This document shows positions 8,245-17,720 of a DNA stretch of 64,000 nucleotides, one piece after another. The stretch is from Lentisphaeria bacterium. Lineage in GTDB: Bacteria; Verrucomicrobiota; Lentisphaeria; Victivallales; Victivallaceae. Within the stretch, counting starts at the first letter, position 1, and each line of letters opens with the position of its first letter. The stretch is taken from positions 1-64,000 of the forward strand of contig JAFTIA010000010.1 in NCBI GenBank assembly GCA_017457105.1, given 5' to 3'. The translations under genes were made by a program, and so were the position numbers. The notes under the pieces were generated by a model. The model saw only the letters and a program-made list of their open reading frames with translations, did not search any database and had not been told where the DNA came from.

Positions 8245-8287
8245 GGGGTAAGGAAAGAACCTTTTTCAAAAGGTTTTTCCTTACCCC
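8245..8287 (-). terminator. 43-bp palindromic hairpin after the SGNH hydrolase gene
   Basis: GGGGTAAGGAAA and TTTCCTTACCCC enclose a second complementary pair, AACCTTTT and AAAAGGTT. On the minus strand it begins 35 bp after the hydrolase stop, the right position for a terminator. It lacks a strong T tract. A longer palindrome follows immediately. Confidence 0.55.
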
Positions 8288-8322
8288 TGCCCGCAGGATT
8301 GCGGAACAAGGCACCAACGTGA

Positions 8323-9477
8323 TTACTGTACAGGGACGAATTTTTCGCCCAGACTCATGGGACTCTTATCATCCACATAAGTACCGACGCCATAGATGGA
8401 AGCCTTCTTGGATGGCCGCATTTTTTCCACCAGGATCCGGTCGATTTTCCCCTTGAGATCCTGCACTTCCAGCTGGATGACGAGGGCGTTGCGGCCTTCA
8501 AATTCAAACTGCACCCGATCCCCCGGTTTGGCGGGGATGCGGACAGTTTTGACATACGGCTTGTAACCCTTATGGGGTTCGCTGACCATCTGCAACTTCA
8601 AACTGACATGGCCATCCACCACTTCTTTAACATCAAAGCTCATCAGGAACCAGCCCTGCAGAATGGGTTTCATGGCATTCTTTTCCGGATCCCAGAGGTT
8701 GGTGACTTCCACACCGAAGTTTTTCAGCGGCTTGTTTTCCGGCACTGCATATTTTTTGATATAGCCCGCAAGAATGGGGCCAACCACGGCGTACCCTTCC
8801 GGACGGGGATGCAGACGGATGATTTTTTTCCAATCTTCCCGGGGGCGGAGAACCTTTTCGTATTCAACCAGAACCACCTTGTCTTTAAATTCAGCGGGGA
8901 CTTCGGCACGGAGATATTCGTTGACCTTGGAAGCAGTCAGGTCACGCAGCCGGTAACGCTCCTTCATTTCATCAGATTCTTTGGGGTGATGATCGTGGAC
9001 ACAGGGGAAGATGGTGCCGAGGAACACTTTTTCAGTGGTGGGCCGTGTCAGCAGGACGCTGACCCGTTCCTTCAACGCATCGGCGATGAGGCGCGCATAT
9101 TTCGGAATATCTTCATCTTTGCGGGTGGCGGCGGAGTCGTTTACCCCCATAAGGAGGTGATAATACCGGGCATCCGGAACACGGTTTTTATCATGGATGC
9201 GTTTTTTCAATCCCCAGCGGACATTATCGCCGCCTTCCCCGGCATGGCTGTAACCGAATCGGCCGGTATGCGTACCGATGAATGCCAGATTGGGCAGAAC
9301 TTTCAGCGTTTCCTTGCGGAAACAATCCCCCATGTTCGCCCAGGTAATGCTGTCGCCGATCATGCAGAGTTCGATCTGGCGGCCCGCCACATCCGCAGGC
9401 GTGATTTCTTTTGCTTCTGCAAGGCAGAATGTCAGCAGAAAGAGAGGGAGAAAGAGAAGCAGTTTGGGTTTCATCAT
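8323..9477 (-). CDS. Secreted SGNH/GDSL-type hydrolase
   Basis: The N-terminus (MMKPKLLLFLPLFLLTFCLA) is a clear signal peptide. The SGNH block I motif follows near residue 38 (CMIGDSITWANMG), with the catalytic Ser in GDSI. A GVNDS motif gives the block III Asn, and a late RLHPRPEGYAVVG carries the His. SGNH enzymes are esterases or lipases, often deacetylating polysaccharides. At 384 residues it has an extra C-terminal beta-rich domain of about 130 residues. It is divergent from the giant secreted protein; AAAGGAAA is its ribosome binding site. Confidence 0.85.
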   Translation of the reverse strand: MMKPKLLLFLPLFLLTFCLAEAKEITPADVAGRQIELCMIGDSITWANMGDCFRKETLKVLPNLAFIGTHTGRFGYSHAGEGGDNVRWGLKKRIHDKNRVPDARYYHLLMGVNDSAATRKDEDIPKYARLIADALKERVSVLLTRPTTEKVFLGTIFPCVHDHHPKESDEMKERYRLRDLTASKVNEYLRAEVPAEFKDKVVLVEYEKVLRPREDWKKIIRLHPRPEGYAVVGPILAGYIKKYAVPENKPLKNFGVEVTNLWDPEKNAMKPILQGWFLMSFDVKEVVDGHVSLKLQMVSEPHKGYKPYVKTVRIPAKPGDRVQFEFEGRNALVIQLEVQDLKGKIDRILVEKMRPSKKASIYGVGTYVDDKSPMSLGEKFVPVQ

Positions 9478-9505
9478 TATTTCCTTTCATGTTCAGTTGA
9501 TATTC

Positions 9506-9533
9506 AATATAAATTCAAAATCTTTTTTTGCAA
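9506..9533 (-). promoter_or_regulatory. Promoter for the SGNH hydrolase gene
   Basis: On the minus strand TTGCAA (9528-9533) and TATATT (9506-9511) are separated by 16 bp. The -10 lies about 28 bp upstream of the start codon. Confidence 0.7.
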
Positions 9534-9552
9534 GGCAATATCGGAAAAACAG

Positions 9553-9581
9553 TTGCAAAGACAGGTGTTTTATGCTATAGT
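9553..9581 (+). promoter_or_regulatory. Promoter for the large secreted protein gene
   Basis: TTGCAA (9553-9558), a 17-bp spacer and TATAGT (9576-9581) lie 49 bp upstream of the start codon, facing away from the SGNH promoter. Confidence 0.7.
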
Positions 9582-9629
9582 ACCCCCGGATTTTTGTTGC
9601 TGTATTTTAAAATTAAAGGGAGTGATGGT

Positions 9630-12600
9630 ATGATGAAAATCGTTTTTTCTCTGTTGTGCATGCTTGCGGCGGTGTTGGGGCTTCGGGCGGAGATCCTGCT
9701 TCAGGAGGATTTTGCTGCACAAAAGCCGGGGAACACCATTGCATTTCCATGGCGGGTTTATGGTAAAAAGGACGCTCCCCCGCAGGTGGTGCAGATCAAC
9801 GGAAAAAATGTCGTTACAGTCCGGGATACGGACCCCAAAGCGGAAACAGGCATCGTCCGTGTTCTCGCTCTCCCGGCAAATGCCCGGTTCATCCGTGTTA
9901 CTGCAGATGCAAAACCCCTCGCCGGGAAAAATATGAACGGCGCATACATGCAGATCCGTTTTTCCGCCAAGGCGTTTACCCAAGTTCCTCTGGCGGCCGG
10001 CATGGCAGAGGCGGCGATTCCTGCCGGGAGTCCAAAGGTTTTGCTTTATCTTTACAGCCACGCCGCCCCTACGCCGGAATTTGAAATCCATTCTGTGAAA
10101 GTGGAAATTGCGGAAAAAGAGTTTGCCAAGCCTGTGGAAGATCCCCGGAAGGTCCCCGGTGCTCTGCGGGATATGAAGCGGGAACTCTATATCCAAACGG
10201 CTCTGGTGAAAAATGGCAAGCCTGCCGCCGTGATCGCCGTTCCTGCAAGTTACCGCAGTCTGGCGGAAAAGGTGAGCCATGCCGTCAAGGCAAAGACCGG
10301 TACGGCTCTCCCCATTGCCGCAGATACGGATTTCGCCCGGATGCGGGGGCTGAAACAGAATTTGATCCTTCTGGGCAACCGGGATGACAATGCTGCCATC
10401 GCCCGTTTGTACGGTTTCCATTATACCACGCTGGATGCCTGTTATCCCGGTCCGGCGGGCAATGAATTGCGGAGTGCCCACAATATTTTCGGGGATAAAC
10501 ACAATGTGATCTTTGCCGGGAGCAGTTCTGCGGAAGGGACCAGTGCCGCTGTGGATAAACTCCTTGCCGTCATTGCCAAAGCTCCGGCAGGCAAGACATT
10601 GGAACTGGGGTATCTCATGGATATCACTCTTGACCCCGCCAAAAAAGTCCCTGCCGTCAGCGATGATGCCAAGATCTGGGAAGGTTCCCGGGGGTACGGC
10701 GAAAAGGGGACGTTTGCATGGAACCAGTTGAGCAAGAATCTTGCCCTTTTCTATGCCACCGGGGATGAAAAATTTGCCAGGGAATTTCTCCGTCTTGCCT
10801 TCCCGACGCCGGAAGTTTCCAAAGAGCTCCTGCGCCGGGATGATGAAGCGTTCTGGGATGTCAAACGCCCGCTGGAAAGCCCCTATCACTACCGGGCGTT
10901 GCAGATGATCCTGTACTGGGATCTGGTGGAGGAACACCCCGTTTTTGACGGTGTCCGGGAAAAAGTCACCGCCGGATTCTATCAGCAGAATGCGGTAAAA
11001 GCACGCAAAAAAACCGGGACTTTTGCTCTGACCCGGATGGATACGCAGGCGGGGAACCGCCATGCCGCATGGGAGGCTCTTTCCACCTGGGGCATCGCCC
11101 AGTATTTTTACAAACACTATCAGACCAAAGACGGCGAAGACGGTTTGCGTACCGCCGAATACGCGCTGGGCTGTGCCCGGGAATATATGGCACTGGAAGC
11201 CGGATCCCTTTTCTGGTTCAATACTTTTATGGAACCGGTCATCAATTATATGATCCTGACCGGAGCCGAAGAGATGCAGGGAAAATCCTCCATGCGGGAT
11301 TACTGCCATGCGCTGATGTCGCTCTCCTCCGGCGAAGAAGACTGGGCAAGCAACAGTACCGCATTCAACATGTACAGCAAACTGGCGTGGCTGACGGATG
11401 ACGAAGCGCCTGTGGAGCTTCTCCGGCAGAGCGTACCGGAGGAGCAGGAATTCCGCCTCGGGCAGTCCTGGTATCCCCGGAAAGCGTACAAAAACAACTT
11501 TTTCCAAACCAGCCAGGGAAAAGTCTTCCGTCCGGCATTTTCCGGGGAAAACATGCGTTGCTTTCGCCCCCGGCCGAAAGAGAGCAACTTGGAAGATCTG
11601 GCGCAGTATTTGAGTTACCGCAAGGGCAATACCCGTCTTTTGCTGGATACCAAATATGAACAGGGCCGCAATCCTTTCCACAACTTTTCCGTGATCCGTC
11701 TGGATCTGGGCGGTATGTCTGTTCTGGCGGGGCATCACAATACCCTGCAGATTTTCTGCAACGGCATTTCCAGCGGCCGCCCCGGGTTTTTCACCGATTT
11801 CCGCAAAGGCTATGGCAAATTGGATAAGATCGTTACCGTGGATGGCATGGTGCCGGATGTGAACGATCACGACTGGAACCGGGTGCTGGTGACCTGTCAG
11901 GACCGCTGGATGCTGGCGGTGGATACTGTGACACCCCGGGTGGATATGGCGCAGTCCGTGGTGAACTGCATGTTCCAGACCCGGACCGGTAACAAACGGA
12001 CACTGCTTGCCAACGGCGATGTGCATATCACCCAGGATTCCAATGGGGTTTTTGCCGCAGACGGGTCTTTCTGTGTGCAGGCACAGAGCCTCTTCAAAAT
12101 GATCAACGATCACCGGAAATATTACTCCGGCTTTCTGAATTGCCCCGGCATCCGCAATCTGGAGACCGGGGATCAGACCCGGATCGAATTTGTATTGCCC
12201 AAACCCCTCCGTGCCGAAGTGGTGCTGACTCTGCGGGGCGCCGCCGGAACACAGCGGGGCAATGTGGATGTGGCTGTGGATGGCAAGACGGTTGTGAAAA
12301 ATTTTCTCCACGCCAGTCAGGAGGATTACATCCTTCAGCCCCTTAAGCTGGGGACGCATGATTTTACCGCCGGAAAGCATGTGATCACGCTGACGGCATC
12401 CCATTTCCCTGAAGGCCGCGGGCTGATTACATTGCAGAACCTTTCGGTACAGGCGCCGGGGCGGAATCTCCGGCCGGAAAGCCGTTCTGCGGTGATCAGC
12501 TGCGCCCGTCCTTCCGGGCGGAATGTGGAAGCGGTAACGGGCAGTGCCTCCGGTTTTACGGAGGCGGTCAGTTACTCCTTTATGCAGCCCGGGAAAGCGG

Positions 12601-14132
12601 GAGAGGCGTTCAAACTTGTATCTTTTGTCCGCTGCGGCGTTCCTGCCGCCACCGCCAGTGCGGCGCAATCGGGGCGCGAAACGGCACTGCTGCTGCCGGA
12701 ACCCGCTCTTTTGACCCTGCGGGATGAAGGCTTTTTCCTCCACAGCAAAGATTTGCTTTTTGGCTACCGGGTGAACATGCCGGAATATTCCGGTGTAAAC
12801 GGCATTGCCACTTTTGAGGTCGATACTGTTTCCGGCAAGCGCACCGTCCGTCTGTCAGATGGCACTGTCCGCACGGAACAGGTCAAGCTGAATGTTCCGG
12901 CTGTTCCGGAAGAAAAGATCCGGAAGATGCTTGCCGCCAAGCCCGGGCCGCAGAAAAATACCGGACTTGCAGCAAAGGAAATGAAAAAGGTCTGGGAAGT
13001 GGAAGCTCCCGGATTTACCGGGGCCGTCTGCACCTTTGAGCGGAAGGGCGAACGCTATGCGGCGGCATCCCACGGCAATGTTGTCCGGCTCTACAACTTC
13101 AAGGGCAGAATGTTGTGGGAAAGGAACGTTGGCGCCCCCACCGGAGCCATCACCTACTGGAAGTCCGCCGATCTCATCATTACCGGTTCCCGGAACGAAA
13201 AAATCCGGGCATGGAATTTTGAGGGCAAAGAACAGTGGAACGCCACAGCGGAAATGAGCAGGGAATTGATCGACAGCGTGAAATTCTACTGGTTCAAGAG
13301 TGCGATCCCCGGCGTAACGATGCTTTATACGGCAGAGCTGGGCGGGAAGGAATGGCTCTTTGCCGGCGGTGCCGGTACGGTGGAAGTATATGATGCTCAA
13401 GGAAAACTGGATTCCCGCCATTGGGGCGAATGGGGTTATACCTCCGAAGCTGCTGCCGTTCCCGGGGAAATCCGTTTTATCCGGCACATGGGGGCCAACC
13501 CCAATGTCCGTGCCGCCCGGATGGTTCAGGGGAAGATCACCGTGATCAACCGGGGGATGGAACAGGAAAAATCCGGCGGCGGTATGGGCCGGTTCGGGTT
13601 CAGCATGGTGGGCCGCTGGGGGATCTGGGCAGGTGTCCTTGCTCCCGGACGGGAACTGCAGACGGTGGAAACCCTGAACGGTGTCCATAACCGTTTGATC
13701 GTTCGGGATTTGAATGGTGTCATCCGGTATGAGGCGGATCTTGGTCCCGGTTTTGTGGCGGCCTCCACCCGGTACGGTCGGGATGCGGAAACCCGCCGCA
13801 ATGTGCGCGGGATGGAAGTCCTTGCCCCGGATCAGGAGGGGATGCGGCAGATCGTTCTGGCATTCAACCGGAAATTTGTTGCGGCATTTGATCCGGAGCT
13901 GAAAGTCCGGTGGATGACGCCGCTTCCGGATCAGCCGGTGCGTTTGCTTTCTGTGGACGGCAACCGGACGGCGGTAAGCTGTGCCGACGGGCATGTTCTG
14001 CTGCTGGATCGTGCCGGACGCATTCTTGCGTTAAGGAAGTTCAGCGGACTTCCGGCAGAAATGGCGTCTGACGGAAATACATTGCTTGTTTTCTCCGGGG
14101 AAGGGCTGGTAACAGCACTTTCTCTGGAGTGA
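9630..14132 (+). CDS. Very large secreted protein with C-terminal beta-propeller (putative polysaccharide-active)
   Basis: This 1,500-residue protein starts with a signal peptide (MMKIVFSLLCMLAAVLGLRA). I chose 9630 because AAGGGAG stands 7 bases upstream and the promoter precludes an earlier start. Residues 20-140 look like a beta-sandwich. Residues 150-330 resemble the small alpha/beta domain found before some glycosidases. Residues 340-640 look alpha-helical and toroid-like. Residues 650-1000 are beta-rich, in a manner recalling heparinase II/III-type lyases. About 1113-1500 has repeated blades with W/G-rich turns like a PQQ or WD40 propeller. Secretion is clear; the lyase idea is inference. 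It neighbours an SGNH hydrolase, so glycan processing is plausible. Confidence 0.65.
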   Translation: MMKIVFSLLCMLAAVLGLRAEILLQEDFAAQKPGNTIAFPWRVYGKKDAPPQVVQINGKNVVTVRDTDPKAETGIVRVLALPANARFIRVTADAKPLAGKNMNGAYMQIRFSAKAFTQVPLAAGMAEAAIPAGSPKVLLYLYSHAAPTPEFEIHSVKVEIAEKEFAKPVEDPRKVPGALRDMKRELYIQTALVKNGKPAAVIAVPASYRSLAEKVSHAVKAKTGTALPIAADTDFARMRGLKQNLILLGNRDDNAAIARLYGFHYTTLDACYPGPAGNELRSAHNIFGDKHNVIFAGSSSAEGTSAAVDKLLAVIAKAPAGKTLELGYLMDITLDPAKKVPAVSDDAKIWEGSRGYGEKGTFAWNQLSKNLALFYATGDEKFAREFLRLAFPTPEVSKELLRRDDEAFWDVKRPLESPYHYRALQMILYWDLVEEHPVFDGVREKVTAGFYQQNAVKARKKTGTFALTRMDTQAGNRHAAWEALSTWGIAQYFYKHYQTKDGEDGLRTAEYALGCAREYMALEAGSLFWFNTFMEPVINYMILTGAEEMQGKSSMRDYCHALMSLSSGEEDWASNSTAFNMYSKLAWLTDDEAPVELLRQSVPEEQEFRLGQSWYPRKAYKNNFFQTSQGKVFRPAFSGENMRCFRPRPKESNLEDLAQYLSYRKGNTRLLLDTKYEQGRNPFHNFSVIRLDLGGMSVLAGHHNTLQIFCNGISSGRPGFFTDFRKGYGKLDKIVTVDGMVPDVNDHDWNRVLVTCQDRWMLAVDTVTPRVDMAQSVVNCMFQTRTGNKRTLLANGDVHITQDSNGVFAADGSFCVQAQSLFKMINDHRKYYSGFLNCPGIRNLETGDQTRIEFVLPKPLRAEVVLTLRGAAGTQRGNVDVAVDGKTVVKNFLHASQEDYILQPLKLGTHDFTAGKHVITLTASHFPEGRGLITLQNLSVQAPGRNLRPESRSAVISCARPSGRNVEAVTGSASGFTEAVSYSFMQPGKAGEAFKLVSFVRCGVPAATASAAQSGRETALLLPEPALLTLRDEGFFLHSKDLLFGYRVNMPEYSGVNGIATFEVDTVSGKRTVRLSDGTVRTEQVKLNVPAVPEEKIRKMLAAKPGPQKNTGLAAKEMKKVWEVEAPGFTGAVCTFERKGERYAAASHGNVVRLYNFKGRMLWERNVGAPTGAITYWKSADLIITGSRNEKIRAWNFEGKEQWNATAEMSRELIDSVKFYWFKSAIPGVTMLYTAELGGKEWLFAGGAGTVEVYDAQGKLDSRHWGEWGYTSEAAAVPGEIRFIRHMGANPNVRAARMVQGKITVINRGMEQEKSGGGMGRFGFSMVGRWGIWAGVLAPGRELQTVETLNGVHNRLIVRDLNGVIRYEADLGPGFVAASTRYGRDAETRRNVRGMEVLAPDQEGMRQIVLAFNRKFVAAFDPELKVRWMTPLPDQPVRLLSVDGNRTAVSCADGHVLLLDRAGRILALRKFSGLPAEMASDGNTLLVFSGEGLVTALSLE

Positions 14133-14168
14133 AGGCGCAGTAAAAACAGGAAATTTCTACGGCAGGAC

Positions 14169-14196
14169 TTGCAATCTTGCCGGATGGAGTTATGTT
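14169..14196 (+). promoter_or_regulatory. Promoter of the pilus/secretion motor operon
   Basis: TTGCAA (14169-14174) and TATGTT (14191-14196) are separated by 16 bp. The -10 overlaps a perfect palindrome. Confidence 0.5.
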
Positions 14197-14209
14197 TTCT
14201 GAAAACATA
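14191..14209. promoter_or_regulatory. 19-bp perfect palindrome over the -10 box
   Basis: TATGTTTTC-T-GAAAACATA is a perfect 9-1-9 inverted repeat ending 20 bp upstream of the first ATPase gene. Its position over the -10 suits a repressor operator. An RNA hairpin in the leader is the alternative. No regulator gene is adjacent. Confidence 0.5.
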
Positions 14210-14229
14210 CATTAAAACAAGGAATCATC

Positions 14230-15963
14230 ATGGCGAGAGATTCAGAATACGTACTGGAGCTGTTGCTGGATTACGGTTTGGTATCGCAGGATCAGGTGGA
14301 TCAGGCAAAAACCGAATCCAAAGCCGTCAACGGCAGCATTGATCCGGTGGATCTTTTGCAGAAACTGGGCTTTCTGCGGAGTTCCGACCTGACTGCAATG
14401 CTGGCCCAGCATTACGGAATGGAGATCATGGATCTCAAAAAGTACGAGATCCCGGAAGAGGTTTTGCAGGCATTGACCCCGGATATCATCCATCGTTATA
14501 ATGTGGTCCCGGTCATGCGGCACGGGGATACTCTGACTGTGGCGATGAGTGACCCTTCCGATTTGGAAACACTGGACTCCATCCGTTATTATCTGGGCCG
14601 GGATGTGGAAGCGGTGGTAGCGGATGAAACCCAGCTGAAACAGATCATTGAAAAATATTATCCCGTTTCCGGCGGCAGTGTGGAAAACCTTATTGAAACG
14701 CTGGGCGAGGAATCCAACGAATTTCTTATTGAGTCCGGCGCAGACACATCCGGCGGCAGTACCATCGGGGAATCGGAAGATATTGAGGAAGATACCGCCC
14801 CGGTGATCAAACTGGTGCACATGCTGATCATTGAAGCCTACAAAGCCAAGGCATCCGATATTCATCTGGAGCCGATGGAAAAGCGTTACCGTGTCCGTTA
14901 TCGTGTGGACGGTGCCTTGCGGGAAGTGGATGGTCCTCCCAAATTCATGCAGTCGAACTTTACCAGCCGTGTCAAGATCATGTCCCGGTTGGATATTACG
15001 GAAAAACGCATCCCGCAGGACGGTCGTATCCGTATGCGGGTGAACGATAAAGATATCGACTTGCGTGTATCCAGTATTCCCACCACGCATGGCGAGAGTA
15101 TCGTTATGCGAATCCTGGACCGGGCCAGTATCCAGTTGGATATCCCCAAACTGGGGTTCTATGCGGACGACCTGGAACTGGTGACCGGTATCATCGGTAT
15201 GCCGGACGGGATCTTTCTTGTTACCGGACCTACCGGTTCCGGTAAAACAACATCGCTTTACGCCTTTTTGAACACCATCAACACGGTCAGCCGCAAGATC
15301 ATTACCGTGGAAGACCCGGTGGAATACCAGCTTGAAGGGATCAACCAGGTGCAGGTGGACCGGCATATTGATATGACCTTTGCCGCCGCACTCCGCGCCA
15401 TGCTCCGTCAGGCACCGAACATCATCATGGTCGGTGAAATCCGAGACCTGGAAACCGCTGAAATCGCCATCAACGCCTCTCTTACGGGGCACCTGGTGTT
15501 CAGTACGCTGCATACCAATGACGCACCGGGTGCCATTGCACGACTGGTGGATATGGGGGTGAAGCCCTTTCTTGTGGCATCTTCTGTGCGTGCCGTGATG
15601 GCGCAGCGTCTGGTGCGCCGTATCTGTCAGAACTGCAAAAAGCCGTACACGCCAAGCAAGTACGAGATCCAGCTTCTGGGGATGAGTCAGGAATATCTGG
15701 ACAGTCACCAGTTTTACAAAGGTACCGGTTGCGACAAATGCGGCAAAACCGGGTACAAGGGGCGTATCGGGATCTATGAGATCTTTATGGTTTCGGAAGA
15801 TATGGCAAAACTGATTTTCCGCAATGAACCCAGTGGTGTGATCCGTGAAGCGGCGCGGCGTAACGGGATGCGTTCTCTGCGAGACGATGCTGTTCGCAAG
15901 GCCGAAGCCGGGATCACCACCCTTGAAGAAGTGATCTACACCACATTGATGGATGAAAGTTGA
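14230..15963 (+). CDS. Type II secretion / type IV pilus assembly ATPase (GspE/PilB family), first copy
   Basis: This hexameric cytoplasmic ATPase drives pseudopilus or pilus assembly. An N-terminal GspE/PilB N-domain (residues 1-160) is followed by the motor domain. Walker A GPTGSGKT is at 333-340, an Asp-box with EDPVEYQ follows, then the Walker B region MVGEIRDLETAE and His-box STLHTND. The zinc-binding CQNC...CDKC pair is near residues 470-510. The length of 577 is typical. AAGGA stands 6 bases before the ATG. It heads an operon with a second GspE, PilT and PilC. Confidence 0.93.
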   Translation: MARDSEYVLELLLDYGLVSQDQVDQAKTESKAVNGSIDPVDLLQKLGFLRSSDLTAMLAQHYGMEIMDLKKYEIPEEVLQALTPDIIHRYNVVPVMRHGDTLTVAMSDPSDLETLDSIRYYLGRDVEAVVADETQLKQIIEKYYPVSGGSVENLIETLGEESNEFLIESGADTSGGSTIGESEDIEEDTAPVIKLVHMLIIEAYKAKASDIHLEPMEKRYRVRYRVDGALREVDGPPKFMQSNFTSRVKIMSRLDITEKRIPQDGRIRMRVNDKDIDLRVSSIPTTHGESIVMRILDRASIQLDIPKLGFYADDLELVTGIIGMPDGIFLVTGPTGSGKTTSLYAFLNTINTVSRKIITVEDPVEYQLEGINQVQVDRHIDMTFAAALRAMLRQAPNIIMVGEIRDLETAEIAINASLTGHLVFSTLHTNDAPGAIARLVDMGVKPFLVASSVRAVMAQRLVRRICQNCKKPYTPSKYEIQLLGMSQEYLDSHQFYKGTGCDKCGKTGYKGRIGIYEIFMVSEDMAKLIFRNEPSGVIREAARRNGMRSLRDDAVRKAEAGITTLEEVIYTTLMDES

Positions 15964-15975
15964 TCGGAGTGATTT

Positions 15976-17676
15976 ATGCTTGATACCGAAAGTATGGCAC
16001 TGATTGACCTTCTGCTTTCCGAACTGGGATCTTCCCGGCCGGAATTGAAGGATCAGTTGAAAGAAGTGGAAGAAGAACACGGCCGGTCCGGAAAGCCGGT
16101 GTTCAATATTATTGAAAACTACGGGCTTTTCAAGCGGGCGGAACTGCTTGATTTGATTGCATCCAGTCAGGGGACTTATGTCTGGACGGATTATGATCAG
16201 ACGGATATCCCCCGGGAGATCATCAACAAGGTGGATTATGATACTGCCCGGACCTACAAGGTGATCCCCCTTGGTGTGGATGAATCCGGGGTTCTGCACC
16301 TTGCCATGCGTAATTCGCTGGATTTCCAAACCGTGGAATCGCTGCAGTTCATTCTGAATACCACGATCCAGCCGGTGGTGGTGGATATGGATGTGCTGGA
16401 AACGCAGATGAACAAATATTATCCGGAAAAAACCGATAATGTTCATGATATTCTGGAGATCCTGAAGGATTCTGCCGAAGAGGAAGTGGCTGATGACAAA
16501 GATCTGGAGAGCATGGCCAATGAAGCTCCGGTGGTGAAGTTTGTGGATGTGGTGATGCAGCAGGCCATCCGGGACAAGGCTTCCGACATTCACTTTGAGC
16601 CGTTTGAAAACGAGTTCCGCATCCGTTACCGGGTGGACGGTGCTTTGTACGAAATGCCCCAGCCGCCCAAGAGTCTGGCGATTCCTTTGATCAGCCGCGT
16701 AAAAATTATTTCCGGGCTGAACATTTCTGAACGGCGTCGGCCGCAGGACGGACGAATTGAGCTGAAAGTCAATGGCAAACCCATCGATATGCGTGTATCC
16801 TGTCTGCCGACAAGTTACGGGGAATCTGTGGTGCTTCGAGTTCTGGACCGGTCCGTGGTGAATTTGGACCTGGATGCTCTGGGAATGGAGCCGACTCTTC
16901 TGGCAAAACTCCGGGAAATCATCCATCTGCCCAACGGGATCCTGCTGGTGACCGGGCCTACCGGGTCCGGCAAAACGACCACACTTTACTCGGCGTTGCG
17001 GGAAATCAATGTGGTTTCGGATAAACTTCTGACGGCGGAAGACCCGGTGGAATACGATATTGAAGGGATTATTCAGGTTCCCATCAACGATGCCGTGGGA
17101 ATGACCTTCGGGAAAGCCCTGCGCGCCTTTTTGCGGCAGGACCCTGACCGTATTCTGGTAGGGGAGATCCGTGACTTTGAAACGGCCCAGATCGCTATTG
17201 AAGCTGCTCTTACGGGGCACTTTGTGTTCAGTACACTGCATACCAACGATGCCGCCAGTACCGTGACCCGACTGGTGGATATGGGGGTGGAACCCTTCCT
17301 GATCTGTTCCTCCCTTTCCGGTATTCTGGCGCAGCGTCTGATCCGCCGGGTCTGTTCGGAATGCAAGACAAGTTATGTGCCTACCGATCAGGACTTGAAG
17401 CGTCTGCGGATCGACCGGTCGGAAATCGGGGATCATTTGTTCTACTACGGCAAGGGCTGTTCCACCTGTCACGGGACGGGGTACAAGGGCCGGAAAGCCA
17501 TCTGCGAACTTCTGGTGGTCAATCAGGAGATCCGTGACCTGATTTTTGCCGGGGCTCCCCATACCGAGATCCGGGAAAAGGCCCGGGAACACGGGATGCG
17601 GACGGTTCGTGAAGACGGTTTGCAGGCGATTTACAACGGTGAAACCACGGTGGACGAAGTTGTCCGCTACACATAA
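15976..17676 (+). CDS. Type II secretion / type IV pilus assembly ATPase (GspE/PilB family), second copy
   Basis: This is a paralogue of the preceding gene with the same order of domains. It has an N-domain, Walker A GPTGSGKT at 327-334, AEDPVEYD, VGEIRDFETAQ, STLHTNDAAS, and a CSEC...CSTC zinc pair. It has 566 residues. GGAG stands 7 bases before the start, and the gap to the first copy is 12 bp. Two complete extension ATPases in one operon suggest either two machines sharing one platform protein or a heteromeric motor. Which partner each serves cannot be told from sequence. Confidence 0.92.
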   Translation: MLDTESMALIDLLLSELGSSRPELKDQLKEVEEEHGRSGKPVFNIIENYGLFKRAELLDLIASSQGTYVWTDYDQTDIPREIINKVDYDTARTYKVIPLGVDESGVLHLAMRNSLDFQTVESLQFILNTTIQPVVVDMDVLETQMNKYYPEKTDNVHDILEILKDSAEEEVADDKDLESMANEAPVVKFVDVVMQQAIRDKASDIHFEPFENEFRIRYRVDGALYEMPQPPKSLAIPLISRVKIISGLNISERRRPQDGRIELKVNGKPIDMRVSCLPTSYGESVVLRVLDRSVVNLDLDALGMEPTLLAKLREIIHLPNGILLVTGPTGSGKTTTLYSALREINVVSDKLLTAEDPVEYDIEGIIQVPINDAVGMTFGKALRAFLRQDPDRILVGEIRDFETAQIAIEAALTGHFVFSTLHTNDAASTVTRLVDMGVEPFLICSSLSGILAQRLIRRVCSECKTSYVPTDQDLKRLRIDRSEIGDHLFYYGKGCSTCHGTGYKGRKAICELLVVNQEIRDLIFAGAPHTEIREKAREHGMRTVREDGLQAIYNGETTVDEVVRYT

Positions 17677-17720
17677 ATGTTGACGGCGGGTGCGCAGCCC
17701 CGCAACGGGAGAAATGACAG

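Larger units (their letters stand above)
7178..8322. other. Gene-free, repeat-rich intergenic region
   Basis: This 1,145-bp stretch separates two convergent genes. It holds no open frame with a ribosome binding site or family resemblance. It contains short tandem arrays (9-bp and 10-bp units), a 128-bp direct repeat, blocks shared with 20774-21133 and 31460-31646, a multi-hairpin element and a long imperfect palindrome near the right end. No transposase or integrase remnant was recognised. Individual elements are listed separately. Confidence 0.8.

Noticed and set aside
9570-12743. Open frame of over 1,000 codons antisense to the large secreted protein
   Set aside because: It mirrors the GC-rich codon pattern of the real gene, has no ribosome binding site, and its translation is rich in His/Arg/Pro with no family resemblance.
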